The notes under the pieces: model-generated | Database searches by the model: none | Told to the model about the DNA's origin: nothing | Seen by the model: only the letters and a program-made list of their open reading frames with translations | Made by a program: the position numbers and the translations under genes | From: JAAZNO01 sp964508025 | GTDB taxonomy: Bacteria > Chloroflexota > Anaerolineae > B4-G1 > SLSP01 | Direction of reading: 5' to 3' | DNA: 64,000 bases | Assembly (NCBI GenBank): GCA_964508025.1 | Contig: CAZDSF010000001.1 | Span: 1-64,000, forward strand | Part shown: positions 33,070-41,425 of the stretch, piece by piece | How positions within the stretch are numbered: the stretch's first letter is position 1 | How the letters are laid out: each line of letters opens with the position of its first letter

Positions 33070-34209
33070 ATGGCGAATAGCAAATCTGCAAAGCTGCAAA
33101 GCGTCAGGGGCGAGAATCCAGGCGCGAAACTTTTGGGCTTTGTCCGGCAGCAATGGGGGGGCTTGGTGGTGCTGGCAGGGCTGATCCTGTTTCCGTACAT
33201 CTACAGCTTGCTGAGCGGCTTGCCCGTGGATCGCGGTGCGCCGAAGTTCTGGCAGGGTCAGCTGATCGTGATCTTCATCATGGCGGTCTACGCGATGAGC
33301 TATGACCTGCTGCTGGGTTACACCGGGATTCTGTCTTTCGGGCACGCAGCGTTTTTTGGCGGTGGGGCTTACGCGATGGCGCTCTTCCTCACCCACGTTG
33401 CGCCTAAAGTCACGGGCAGCTATCGCATCATGATTGGCGCTGTGAATATCACGGATTTTCTGATGTTGCTGGCGGGCTTCCTGCTCGCCTTGATGGTGGC
33501 GGTGCTGTTGGGCTTGTTGTTCAGCGCAGTTTCATCGCGTGTTCGCGGCGCCTATTTCGCCATGATCACGCTGGCGATGGCGCAAGCCATCCACATCCTC
33601 TCAAAAGCGACCGATTTTGTGAAGTGGACCGGCGCAGATGAGGGGCTGCACGGCGTGCCGGTGCCGGCGTGGATCAATCCGACGCAGTTCCGCCTGCGTT
33701 TCTACTTCATCGCCCTGGGCTTTGCCGTCATCATGTACCTGGTGACGCGCCGGATTGTCAACTCGCCCACGGGCCGCATTTTCGTGGCGATCCGCGAGAA
33801 CGAGAGCCGCGTGCGGATGATTGGCTACAATCCCGCTGTCTATCGCACGATTGCCTTCACCACGGCGGCGGTGATCGCCGGGCTGGCCGGCGGGCTGTAC
33901 GCACTCTGGACGATGAGCGCGACGCCCACGATGACGGGCGCGGGCCTCACCATCAACGCGCTGATCATGGGCATCCTTGGCGGCATTGGTACGCTCAGTG
34001 GGCCGATGTTGGGGGCGGCGCTGATGGAATTCCTGGGGCATTTCTTCTACCAGTGGTTCGGCGCGCGTTGGCCCCTGGTCTTTGGCGTGCTCTTTATCCT
34101 GCTGGTGCTCTTCCTGCCTTATGGCATCGTGGGCACATGGCAGTTGCGGCGGTTGGAGCTGCAACGGGGTTGGAAACGCTTGTTGCGGCTGCTCAAGCCG
34201 GAAGAATAG
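33070..34209 (+). CDS. livM: LivM-type ABC permease
   Basis: A 379-residue permease from ATG 33070. Several membrane segments, with YDLLLGYTGILSFGHAAFFG, VSSRVRGAYFAMITLAMAQ, the loop FVAIRENESRVRMIGYN that contacts the ATPases, and GGIGTLSGPMLGAAL. The first ten codons (MANSKSAKLQ) lie in a GCGAATAGCAAATCTGCAAA word run (33062-33102), so the N-terminus is partly repeat-encoded. It is the last gene of the transporter operon. Confidence 0.92.
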   Translation: MANSKSAKLQSVRGENPGAKLLGFVRQQWGGLVVLAGLILFPYIYSLLSGLPVDRGAPKFWQGQLIVIFIMAVYAMSYDLLLGYTGILSFGHAAFFGGGAYAMALFLTHVAPKVTGSYRIMIGAVNITDFLMLLAGFLLALMVAVLLGLLFSAVSSRVRGAYFAMITLAMAQAIHILSKATDFVKWTGADEGLHGVPVPAWINPTQFRLRFYFIALGFAVIMYLVTRRIVNSPTGRIFVAIRENESRVRMIGYNPAVYRTIAFTTAAVIAGLAGGLYALWTMSATPTMTGAGLTINALIMGILGGIGTLSGPMLGAALMEFLGHFFYQWFGARWPLVFGVLFILLVLFLPYGIVGTWQLRRLELQRGWKRLLRLLKPEE

Positions 34210-34243
34210 GCGCGCAATTGCGCTAATTCTGTTTTATGTAGAG

Positions 34244-34276
34244 AACACGGCGCCCTGGCGCCGTGTTCGTTGTTTT
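34244..34276 (+). terminator. Terminator after livM
   Basis: A 10-bp stem (34244-34253 with 34258-34267), loop CCTG, and a T-rich tail (CGTTGTTTT). It lies between the convergent transporter operon and the contractile injection cluster. Confidence 0.75.
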
Positions 34277-34290
34277 GGAGTAGCGCTTTC

Positions 34291-37200
34291 TTACGCGATC
34301 AGATCTCCCAGCCGCAATTGCCGGAAGGTCTCATTTTTCAGCAGCAGCCGCAAGGCCCGCAATTCGCGCAGCAGATGGGTGATTTCGCTCAGCGGCAGGC
34401 TCACTCGCGCTGCGAGCGCTTCTGGCGCTGCGAAGAGCAACGCCTCCAGCGGCGTATCGGCAAATACCGCGTAGGTTTTTGCATCCAGCTGCAACGATTC
34501 CACAAGTTCCGCCGTGGCCTTTACCTCCAGCAGCCGTTCGGCGGTGCGGCTATCCAATTCGGGCAGGCGTTCGATGTGCGCCAGCTCGGCGATGGTCTTG
34601 ACGCCGGCTTCGGCAAACAAGGCGCCCATCGCAGGGCCAACGCCAGCAATGCTTTCAATGGCCTGCTCGCCCAACTTTGTAACGGGCCTCAAAGTTGTGG
34701 GCTGGGGCGCCGGCTTCATGATCACGGGAGCGCTGATTTGGCGCGCGCGGTATGGCGCTGCCAGCAGTTCCAGTTCCGGCGTTACGATGGGGTTCGGCAA
34801 CGGCGGCGGCTCGTAGGTGACGTGGAAGCCAGACACGGTGAGCGTTCCGGGTGCTTCGGAGAGGAAATTGAGCGGGACGACGGCGACATCGTCTTGCGTG
34901 AGCGAGATCCAGCGTAGGGCGATGTTCTCCGCGTCCTGCGGTTTGATCCACCGGATCTCGACATGGGTAGCCTGGGGCGGCGCTTCGCTGCGCCACGCGC
35001 GGGTGGGGAAATCAGGCCCATCGAGGGGGAAGAGGGCCGGCGCGTCCAACGCGCTTTCTCCGCGCAGCCAGTGCAGCTCCACCCGCGCGTGCTGCGCTTC
35101 TGGCAGCGCGCTCGTATCGCCCGGAGGGCCTGTTCTCACGGTCTGGAACCGCAGGGTGTAGCCGGCGCCCCCCTTGATCGCGGCGCGCTGGATGAAGCGC
35201 ACCTGCTCTGGGGTGCGCTGTTCCGTCCACCCTACAGGCGCCTGTAACATTTCGGGAGGGAACACGCCGTTGATCAGCCGTTCGCAAGTGGGGGTAAAGG
35301 TCGCCGTCCGCACTTCCAGCGCGCCCGGCGCGGGCTGTTCCAACCGCACCTCAGCTTGTACCGCTTGGGGCGGCGCTGTTATCAGGGTGGTGAGCGCCAT
35401 GCTGCGATCCTTTTCATTCTGTGGACGCAGCACGCCTTGCGCCGCTTCGAGCTGTACTTCGCCAGCATCGAACCAGATCACGCGCCAGAGCGCCGCGGTC
35501 AATGTCTCCGCCAGGCGATGGGGTATCGCCTCCAGGCGCAGCGCGTAGGTGCAACCGCCGCTCACTGCGATGCGCTGCGCCAGGAAGGGCGTCTCGCTGG
35601 CGGGCGCGGCGGGTTTTTCTGCGGTTGCGGCGAAACAGGCCGAAAGCCATTCGGCTGCTTGCGCTGCGCCTTTCGAGCGCTCGGCGACAATTGCGGCGGG
35701 CGCTGTTGGCTCAGGGGACGGTGCAACCACTACTCTGGAAAAGCCGCTGGGCGGCGGGGTGCTGGTGGGGGCAGGCGCCCTCGCGGCGGCGCTTGCCGCG
35801 CGGGTGGCATTTTTCCCTTCCGGTGGCGCGACTGTCGAAGGCGCGATCAACAGCGTTTGCAACTGCCCGCTTACGGGATTGCGCAGGCGGAGGACGCGAT
35901 TCGGGTTGCCGTTCCAGTGTTGCGGCAGCTGGTATCTGCACCAGGTATGGAGATGCGCCGCGCTCGATGGCCCATCCGTCGGCGAGCGGATGATGAGCCG
36001 CTTGACGCCGGTCTGCCCTTCGACTTCCCCATAGCTGGCGACGGATGCCTTCATGGCGTGATTGATCGCAGCGATGACCTCATCGCGGTGGGTGCGCGCC
36101 GGTTCCAGGCCCGCGCAGTGGATGCAGATCGGCTCTCCGTCGTCAATGGCGAGGGTGATGGCGCGCTCGCGGCTCAGATCCAGCACTGCTTCCAGCGCCA
36201 CTTCGCCCTCCAATTGCGCCGAGTAGGCTGTGGCATAAGGCGTGATGCTGCGCGCGCCAAAGCCGAAGAGCCGCCACGAGGCGTCATCGTGCCCCGGCAG
36301 CGCGAAATCCGCATTGGCGAGCAGGTTGCCCGCGCCGCAGGGCGAGACCATCGCAGGTGAACTGAGCACTGTATCAAGGGCGGCGCCGAAATCCACGGCA
36401 AATTCGATGCGTCCCAGCGGCGCGAAGGCGTCGAAGCGGACGGCCTGCGCTTCTGCCCCGGCGCCCACTTGCAGCTGCACCGGCACGCTGAAGCGCTGGG
36501 GGGTGTGCCGCAGGCGGAAGCTGGCCGCGCCGCCGCCGTTGACCGCGCGCCACGAGAAACCGCCATCCGTGGAGCGGTGCAGGCCCGGCGCGGCGCCAGC
36601 GTCGCTGTGGAGCGCCCAATCTGCCTCGCCTTCGAGGCTTTGCAGAACCAGCCAGTAGCGGCGTCCCGGCAGAAAGTGATAGGTGGTGGGGAGCCTGACG
36701 TTGCGCCAGCCAGCGTCGCCGGGCGGCGCGCTTTCCAGGCGCAGCTCGGCGCGGAGCAATACCTCGCCGGAGGGTTTGCTATCGGCGTCGCTCTGGAGCG
36801 CCAGCTGCAAGGTTGCCGCAGCAGCGCAGGTCAGCGGCAGATCTATGCTGCTCGCGGGCGTTTCGTTCGCTGTCTCGAAAGGTTGCGCCAGGCTTTGAGA
36901 GGCGGTCACGGGCAGCGCGCCCACGTCCTGGCGGGCGCCGATTGCGCCCAGGACGATTCGGCTGCTCTCGAAGCTGCCGCGCACGTGACCCTCGGCGCTG
37001 ACGATGCGCGCGCCGCGCGGCGCGCGGGCCTGGAGCAGCGCGGCCTGTTCGCCAGCGGCCTGCGTGCTGAGATCGTAGGTCAGCGACGCTTCGGGCAGGT
37101 GCGCCGGCAACACGGCCATTTTGAGCGTGTACTCCAGAGTCACGGTAATGGCCAGCGCGGCGATGGTATCCGAATGAAAGGTGAACGGCAGCGCGTAGAA

Positions 37201-37851
37201 GCCGTTTTCGGCGGCGGCGGTTTGGAGGAAGGCGTTGAGCACGGCGGCGAAATCTGGCGAGACGGCAGGCCCGGTCAACGCGCCGAGGTGCGTCCAGACC
37301 GGCGACAGCGTTCCCACCCGCGCGCTGATGTTCGTGGGGACGCTGCGCAGCGTGACGCCGCCCAGGCTGATCTTTCCATTTGGGTCCACGAGGCCATTTT
37401 CGGTCACGGCGGTGAGTTTGAGCTTCTCGGCGTTGAGGGGCGGCAGGGTGATCTCGCTTATAGCCGCGTTCAGCGGCAGCAGTAGTGGCAGCTTATCCGG
37501 CGCGAACGGGGTCCCATCGGCGGCGAGGCCCATCCATACGCCGCCTACATCCATCTGGATGCTGGCAAACCCACCGGGATTGCGCGCCGCGCGCAGCGCG
37601 TTGAAGCTGCACCGCGCGTGGAAATCCGCTACCGCCCAGTGCTGGAGGCCGATAGTGGGTGGCTCGCGCGTGAGGCCCCAGTCGCCCGATCCGGCGTCAT
37701 CGAATGTGACCGGATACACGCCGCTGCCGACCGGCGCCAGCGTCGTCGTCGCCTGGGTGATGTGCGCGCCTTCGGGCAGGCTGCGCAGCCACAGGACGAG
37801 GTCGCCCTCGAAAGGGGCGTTCTGCCCCGCAAAGGATTCCTGGAGTCGCAT
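34291..37851 (-). CDS. Large contractile-injection-system distal/fibre-like protein with C-terminal HhH domain
   Basis: A 1186-residue protein, last gene of the cluster (GAGGAGG before the ATG). I recognise no fibre family over most of its length; it is β-rich with jelly-roll-like segments. An 85-residue module (about 545-640, LDLSRERAITLAIDDGEPIC then DEVIAAINHAMKA) also occurs twice in the 39103-41424 protein. The C-terminal 140 residues hold a helix-hairpin-helix region (IESIAGVGPAMGALFAEAGV, DUF4332-like), unusual for a tail protein. Position and size suggest a host-contact fibre or baseplate-associated protein. Confidence 0.65.
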   Translation of the reverse strand: MRLQESFAGQNAPFEGDLVLWLRSLPEGAHITQATTTLAPVGSGVYPVTFDDAGSGDWGLTREPPTIGLQHWAVADFHARCSFNALRAARNPGGFASIQMDVGGVWMGLAADGTPFAPDKLPLLLPLNAAISEITLPPLNAEKLKLTAVTENGLVDPNGKISLGGVTLRSVPTNISARVGTLSPVWTHLGALTGPAVSPDFAAVLNAFLQTAAAENGFYALPFTFHSDTIAALAITVTLEYTLKMAVLPAHLPEASLTYDLSTQAAGEQAALLQARAPRGARIVSAEGHVRGSFESSRIVLGAIGARQDVGALPVTASQSLAQPFETANETPASSIDLPLTCAAAATLQLALQSDADSKPSGEVLLRAELRLESAPPGDAGWRNVRLPTTYHFLPGRRYWLVLQSLEGEADWALHSDAGAAPGLHRSTDGGFSWRAVNGGGAASFRLRHTPQRFSVPVQLQVGAGAEAQAVRFDAFAPLGRIEFAVDFGAALDTVLSSPAMVSPCGAGNLLANADFALPGHDDASWRLFGFGARSITPYATAYSAQLEGEVALEAVLDLSRERAITLAIDDGEPICIHCAGLEPARTHRDEVIAAINHAMKASVASYGEVEGQTGVKRLIIRSPTDGPSSAAHLHTWCRYQLPQHWNGNPNRVLRLRNPVSGQLQTLLIAPSTVAPPEGKNATRAASAAARAPAPTSTPPPSGFSRVVVAPSPEPTAPAAIVAERSKGAAQAAEWLSACFAATAEKPAAPASETPFLAQRIAVSGGCTYALRLEAIPHRLAETLTAALWRVIWFDAGEVQLEAAQGVLRPQNEKDRSMALTTLITAPPQAVQAEVRLEQPAPGALEVRTATFTPTCERLINGVFPPEMLQAPVGWTEQRTPEQVRFIQRAAIKGGAGYTLRFQTVRTGPPGDTSALPEAQHARVELHWLRGESALDAPALFPLDGPDFPTRAWRSEAPPQATHVEIRWIKPQDAENIALRWISLTQDDVAVVPLNFLSEAPGTLTVSGFHVTYEPPPLPNPIVTPELELLAAPYRARQISAPVIMKPAPQPTTLRPVTKLGEQAIESIAGVGPAMGALFAEAGVKTIAELAHIERLPELDSRTAERLLEVKATAELVESLQLDAKTYAVFADTPLEALLFAAPEALAARVSLPLSEITHLLRELRALRLLLKNETFRQLRLGDLIA

Positions 37852-37860
37852 GGCGGCCTC

Positions 37861-37975
37861 CTCATAAAGGATGAAGGTGCAAGGCGGAAGGATGAAGTCG
37901 TGCTACACCTTCGCGTTTCAACGCTTCAACTGGGGGATTGACGCCGCCGCGTCTGGCGTAGCAACGTCAATCCCC
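37861..37975. repeat. C-family words and hairpin between two CIS genes
   Basis: AAGGATGAAGGTGCAAGGCG and TTTCAACGCTTCAACTGG are C-family words in opposite orientation. A perfect 11-bp stem (37933-37943 with 37965-37975) follows. It may attenuate transcription into the last gene. Confidence 0.6.
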
Positions 37976-37995
37976 TTTCCATCGGCTAGATGCGG

Positions 37996-38943
37996 CTAGA
38001 TGCGTAGGAGAACCATCAAATCCACATTTACCACCCGTGGAATGTTCTGTCGCCCGGTGAGGAGTCTTAGCGCGATGGCATCGTAGCTCAATTGCGCCAC
38101 ATCCAACCACCAGGGCACATTTCCAGGAACCTCATCATCGCCCGGCAGCCGCCCATACAGCAGGCTGACGGGGCGCATGACCCAGCGGATGTCATCCCAC
38201 TCATCGTTGACTTTGAGTTCGGCGACCTTCATCCGCCGCCGCTCATTGATCCAGGGAGAGACGGCGTATTCCATCGGATCCACCCACGGCGGTTTGAAGA
38301 AGGCTTGCAGGAAGTCGTTGTAGACGTCGCCCAGGGTGTCATCGTCCTCCCATTCGACGTGATACTCGTCCAGCATCGCTTCGAAGGGGATGCCCCACGG
38401 CGCGCGCACCATGCCGCGATCTTCAGTGAAGAGCCGGTCCCGCTCACGTTCCTCGTGGTGGTAGTAGAGATAGAACTTCGTCGGCGGCGCTCCGCCTCCC
38501 GTCGCCACCAGCTCCTTGCGGATTTGTTCCATCTTCTCGCGCTCCTCTTTTTCCAGGAGGTTGAGCGGCGTCCACGGCTGGGTGTTCAGCACCTCCAGCA
38601 GTTCGTAGACATCCACCAACGGAAAGCGCCCCAACTGGTGATTGAGGACGACGGTTTGCCCCGGACGGATGCGCTTGAAATAGCGCCGGTAGACGGCGCG
38701 CCCTTCGTGATTATGGGCCCTGGGCGCGTAGCGCTCATCGAGCCGCTCGACCCACTCCTTGGGCGTGCGCTTGTCGAATTGATCGGCGTTGTCGGCGCGC
38801 GAGACGCCCTCCTGAGTGATGCGCGTGCGCAGCGCCTCGCCTTGGGTTTCCATATCCTCCTGGATGCGCTCTTGCATCGTGTTCCAATCCTCAGCGGTGA
38901 TCAGGTCCCCCGGCTCACGGCGAATATACGGTTGCCTGGACAT
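37996..38943 (-). CDS. Contractile-injection-system component of unknown function
   Basis: A 315-residue soluble protein. The N-terminal segment (PGDLITAEDWNTMQERIQED) has the helix-plus-coil look of tail-fibre attachment or baseplate adaptor proteins. The middle (EKMEQIRKELVATGGG) is charged, and the C-terminal half is rich in Trp and Pro (WVDPMEYAVSPWINERRR). No catalytic motif is seen. AAAGGAG precedes the ATG. Its place between the tail protein I-like gene and the large distal gene suggests a link between baseplate and fibre. Confidence 0.6.
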   Translation of the reverse strand: MSRQPYIRREPGDLITAEDWNTMQERIQEDMETQGEALRTRITQEGVSRADNADQFDKRTPKEWVERLDERYAPRAHNHEGRAVYRRYFKRIRPGQTVVLNHQLGRFPLVDVYELLEVLNTQPWTPLNLLEKEEREKMEQIRKELVATGGGAPPTKFYLYYHHEERERDRLFTEDRGMVRAPWGIPFEAMLDEYHVEWEDDDTLGDVYNDFLQAFFKPPWVDPMEYAVSPWINERRRMKVAELKVNDEWDDIRWVMRPVSLLYGRLPGDDEVPGNVPWWLDVAQLSYDAIALRLLTGRQNIPRVVNVDLMVLLRI

Positions 38944-39046
38944 CTTATTTCTCCTTTCGTTAGTGAAATGCGTAACAAACTCTGGTGCTGGGTGAAGCGT
39001 CAGGGGTAACGAGGCAGGAAAGGGCCGGGTCGCAAATATCGCCCAA

Positions 39047-39122
39047 TCACTTCATTGCCCAATCCCCCTCTCTCCCCATCTCCCCGTCTCCCCGTCTCCC
39101 TATCATCCCATCTCCCCATCGT
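39047..39122. repeat. F-family word repeat (CTCCCCAT type)
   Basis: A C-rich run such as CTCTCCCCATCTCCCCGTCT repeated with variations. It supplies the last codons and stop (minus strand, EMG then TGA) of the gene ending at 39103. Confidence 0.75.
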
Positions 39123-41424
39123 CTTCCGCTGGCGCGCGCACCGTTTCACGGGTAACGGCGACGCGGACACCGGCAGCTTTGGCTTGCAGCACGCCGACCG
39201 GTCCCGGCTTGAGCAATGCCGCAGCTTGCAACGGCAGCGTCTCGGCGCCGCCAAGGACGACGCGCCGCGCGTTCTCGAAGCGCCCGCCCATGAAAGCGAT
39301 GGTCAGCTCGAAGCGGGCCGGCCCGGCATAGCGCGCGGCGACGGTGATGGCGTTGCCCCACGCGCCGGGCCTCACCGCGCGCAGTTCCACGTAGCCCTCG
39401 ACGCCTTCCTCGGCGAGATAGAGCCGCGCCGCCGAGGTCTCGCTGCCCAGCGTGAGCGCGCGCGGCTTGCGGAAGGGCATGACGACCGGCGCCCACCCCA
39501 GCGGCGCGCTCGCTACTTTCTCCGCGACAACGAGCGCCGAGCGGGCGTTGATCCGCGTCGCCAGATAATCGGCGTCGCTCTCCGGCTCGGCGACGACATC
39601 CGGGTAGATTTCGGGCGCATCTGCCGGTTTGCTGAAGCGTGCGCTATCGAAGCGCCCGCCAAAACGCGGCGGCAGGTCGGCGGGCAGATGGACGACGAAG
39701 GCGCCCCGTTCGTGGGATGCCCAGCGCACGGTAACGTTGACCAACGCGCCCACCGCTTCACGCGCGGCGAAGACGGTCTGCCCGGCGAAGGCGGGGTCGT
39801 CTTCAAGGCGGCTGATATCGAAAAGCCCCGCCATGCGGCAGACGCCGCCGGTGAAGGCGGTTGCCGGCGCATCGAAGCGCGCCTGATCGAAGCGGCTGCC
39901 GCCGCAATCGGCGTAGCGCCAGCGAGAAACGCCGCGCGGCAGGAACAGTGCGGCGTTGCCGGTCTCGATCTCAGCAGCGAGCGGGAGCGCGTGCAGGTTT
40001 TCGGTTGCTACCGGACGCGCTGCGCCATCGGCGGCGTGAATTTCGGCGCGCAATCCCCCTTCTGCAGCGCGCCACAGGCGCACGCGCTCGCCCGGCTCGA
40101 GCACTTCGTTCACGCGCACGGCCCAGCCGGTGGCAAAGTTGGCGATCAAGGGGCCGTAAACCCCGCGCGGCGCGGCGATGTCCACTTCTGCAAAAACGCC
40201 CGCCGCGCCCTGATTGGCGAGGCGCAGGCTATCGCCATGGCGCAGGCTGTGCGGCCCGAAGCGCGCCGGTCTGGCGGGATATTCGATGAGCTCGAGATAC
40301 CGCAGGGGCAGCACCGCGATGCGGCTTTCTGGCCCGGCGGTGGGCGATTGCAGCCGCAGCCGGTGATCGGGGGTTTCGGAGGCGACGCCCGGCAGCGCGG
40401 CGTTGATGGCCGCGATGACTTCATCCAGAAAGGGGCGGTCGGGCGCGGCGCCTGCGACCGTGAGGTCCACGGGCGGCGCGCCGTCAATGGCAAGCCGCAG
40501 CAACGCCCGCTGTGAGAGATCCACCGGCCCGCGCAGCGATACCGCGCCTTCCAGCGTAGCCCGGCCTGGCAGCGCGCCTTTGGTGATGGTGGGGACCTGT
40601 CCCAGCAGGCGTGTGCGGGCGTCCGCGCCGCTGATGGGCAACCCGATGGCGATGCGCGCGTTCTCCCCCGCCGTGGGCGACGTGAGCGCCAGGAAGCGCC
40701 TCTCGTGGATGCTGGCGATTTCGGCGCCCGCCTGCGCGTTGATCGCCGCCGTGATCTCGGCGAGCGTTGTGGCGCGCGGACGGGCGCCCGCGCAATCTAT
40801 TTCCACGGCGGGGCCGGCGTCTATGGTGAGGCGCAGATAGCGCGCTGTGCTCAGATCCACACTGCGGCTCAGGTCTACGGCGCCGATCACTTGCGCGGGC
40901 ATTGCCGGCTCGCCGCGCGCTTCGCGGCAGATGAAGCCGCAGAGCGCCAGCGCCGCCTCATCGGTGATCGCCGCGCGGGTGACGAAACGCCGGGCGTTCT
41001 CCTCCGCCGATGCGGTGAGGGGATCGCTTTTCCGTGTCCACCACGTGTCCATATCGGCGTAGGCGTCGGCAATGTGCAGGTTCAGGGCCTCTGCCGTGAC
41101 CCGGAGAATGCCTTGGACGGCGACGGTCCCTTGCAGGAAAGTGCGCACGTACCGCTTGAGATGCTCGCGGAACTCCTCGACGCTTTCATCGGGGCGGGGC
41201 GCCAGGCCGTAGAGCGCGGCGAGCAGCGCCAGGTCGTGGATCTCTTCCTCCTGCCAATCCGCGAGATCCACCCAATGCGCCTGCATCACTGCGGCAAGGC
41301 TGTTTTCGGCAGCCTGCAGCTCGCGCCCAAAAGCAGCGGCGACGGCGTGAAGTGCGGAGGCGACCGGCGCCTGGCGGAAGGTTCCGGGCAGCAGGCTCAG
41401 AATGCGCTCGGTTTTGGTGGGCAT
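39103..41424 (-). CDS. Phage tail protein I-like/baseplate protein of the contractile injection system
   Basis: A 773-residue protein from ATG 41424 (the frame is open upstream, overlapping the baseplate J gene). Residues about 1-125 resemble the P2 gpI/Afp12 wedge family (TERILSLLPGTFRQAP, LAALYGLAPRPDESVEEFRE). Two copies of an 85-residue module follow (about 178-262 and 288-374), each with DLS.R..LRL.ID..P, then I.AAINA. The rest is β-rich. It starts just after the baseplate J stop, and its C-terminal codons lie in an F-family repeat. Confidence 0.72.
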   Translation of the reverse strand: MPTKTERILSLLPGTFRQAPVASALHAVAAAFGRELQAAENSLAAVMQAHWVDLADWQEEEIHDLALLAALYGLAPRPDESVEEFREHLKRYVRTFLQGTVAVQGILRVTAEALNLHIADAYADMDTWWTRKSDPLTASAEENARRFVTRAAITDEAALALCGFICREARGEPAMPAQVIGAVDLSRSVDLSTARYLRLTIDAGPAVEIDCAGARPRATTLAEITAAINAQAGAEIASIHERRFLALTSPTAGENARIAIGLPISGADARTRLLGQVPTITKGALPGRATLEGAVSLRGPVDLSQRALLRLAIDGAPPVDLTVAGAAPDRPFLDEVIAAINAALPGVASETPDHRLRLQSPTAGPESRIAVLPLRYLELIEYPARPARFGPHSLRHGDSLRLANQGAAGVFAEVDIAAPRGVYGPLIANFATGWAVRVNEVLEPGERVRLWRAAEGGLRAEIHAADGAARPVATENLHALPLAAEIETGNAALFLPRGVSRWRYADCGGSRFDQARFDAPATAFTGGVCRMAGLFDISRLEDDPAFAGQTVFAAREAVGALVNVTVRWASHERGAFVVHLPADLPPRFGGRFDSARFSKPADAPEIYPDVVAEPESDADYLATRINARSALVVAEKVASAPLGWAPVVMPFRKPRALTLGSETSAARLYLAEEGVEGYVELRAVRPGAWGNAITVAARYAGPARFELTIAFMGGRFENARRVVLGGAETLPLQAAALLKPGPVGVLQAKAAGVRVAVTRETVRAPAEDDGEMG

Positions 41425-41425
41425 T

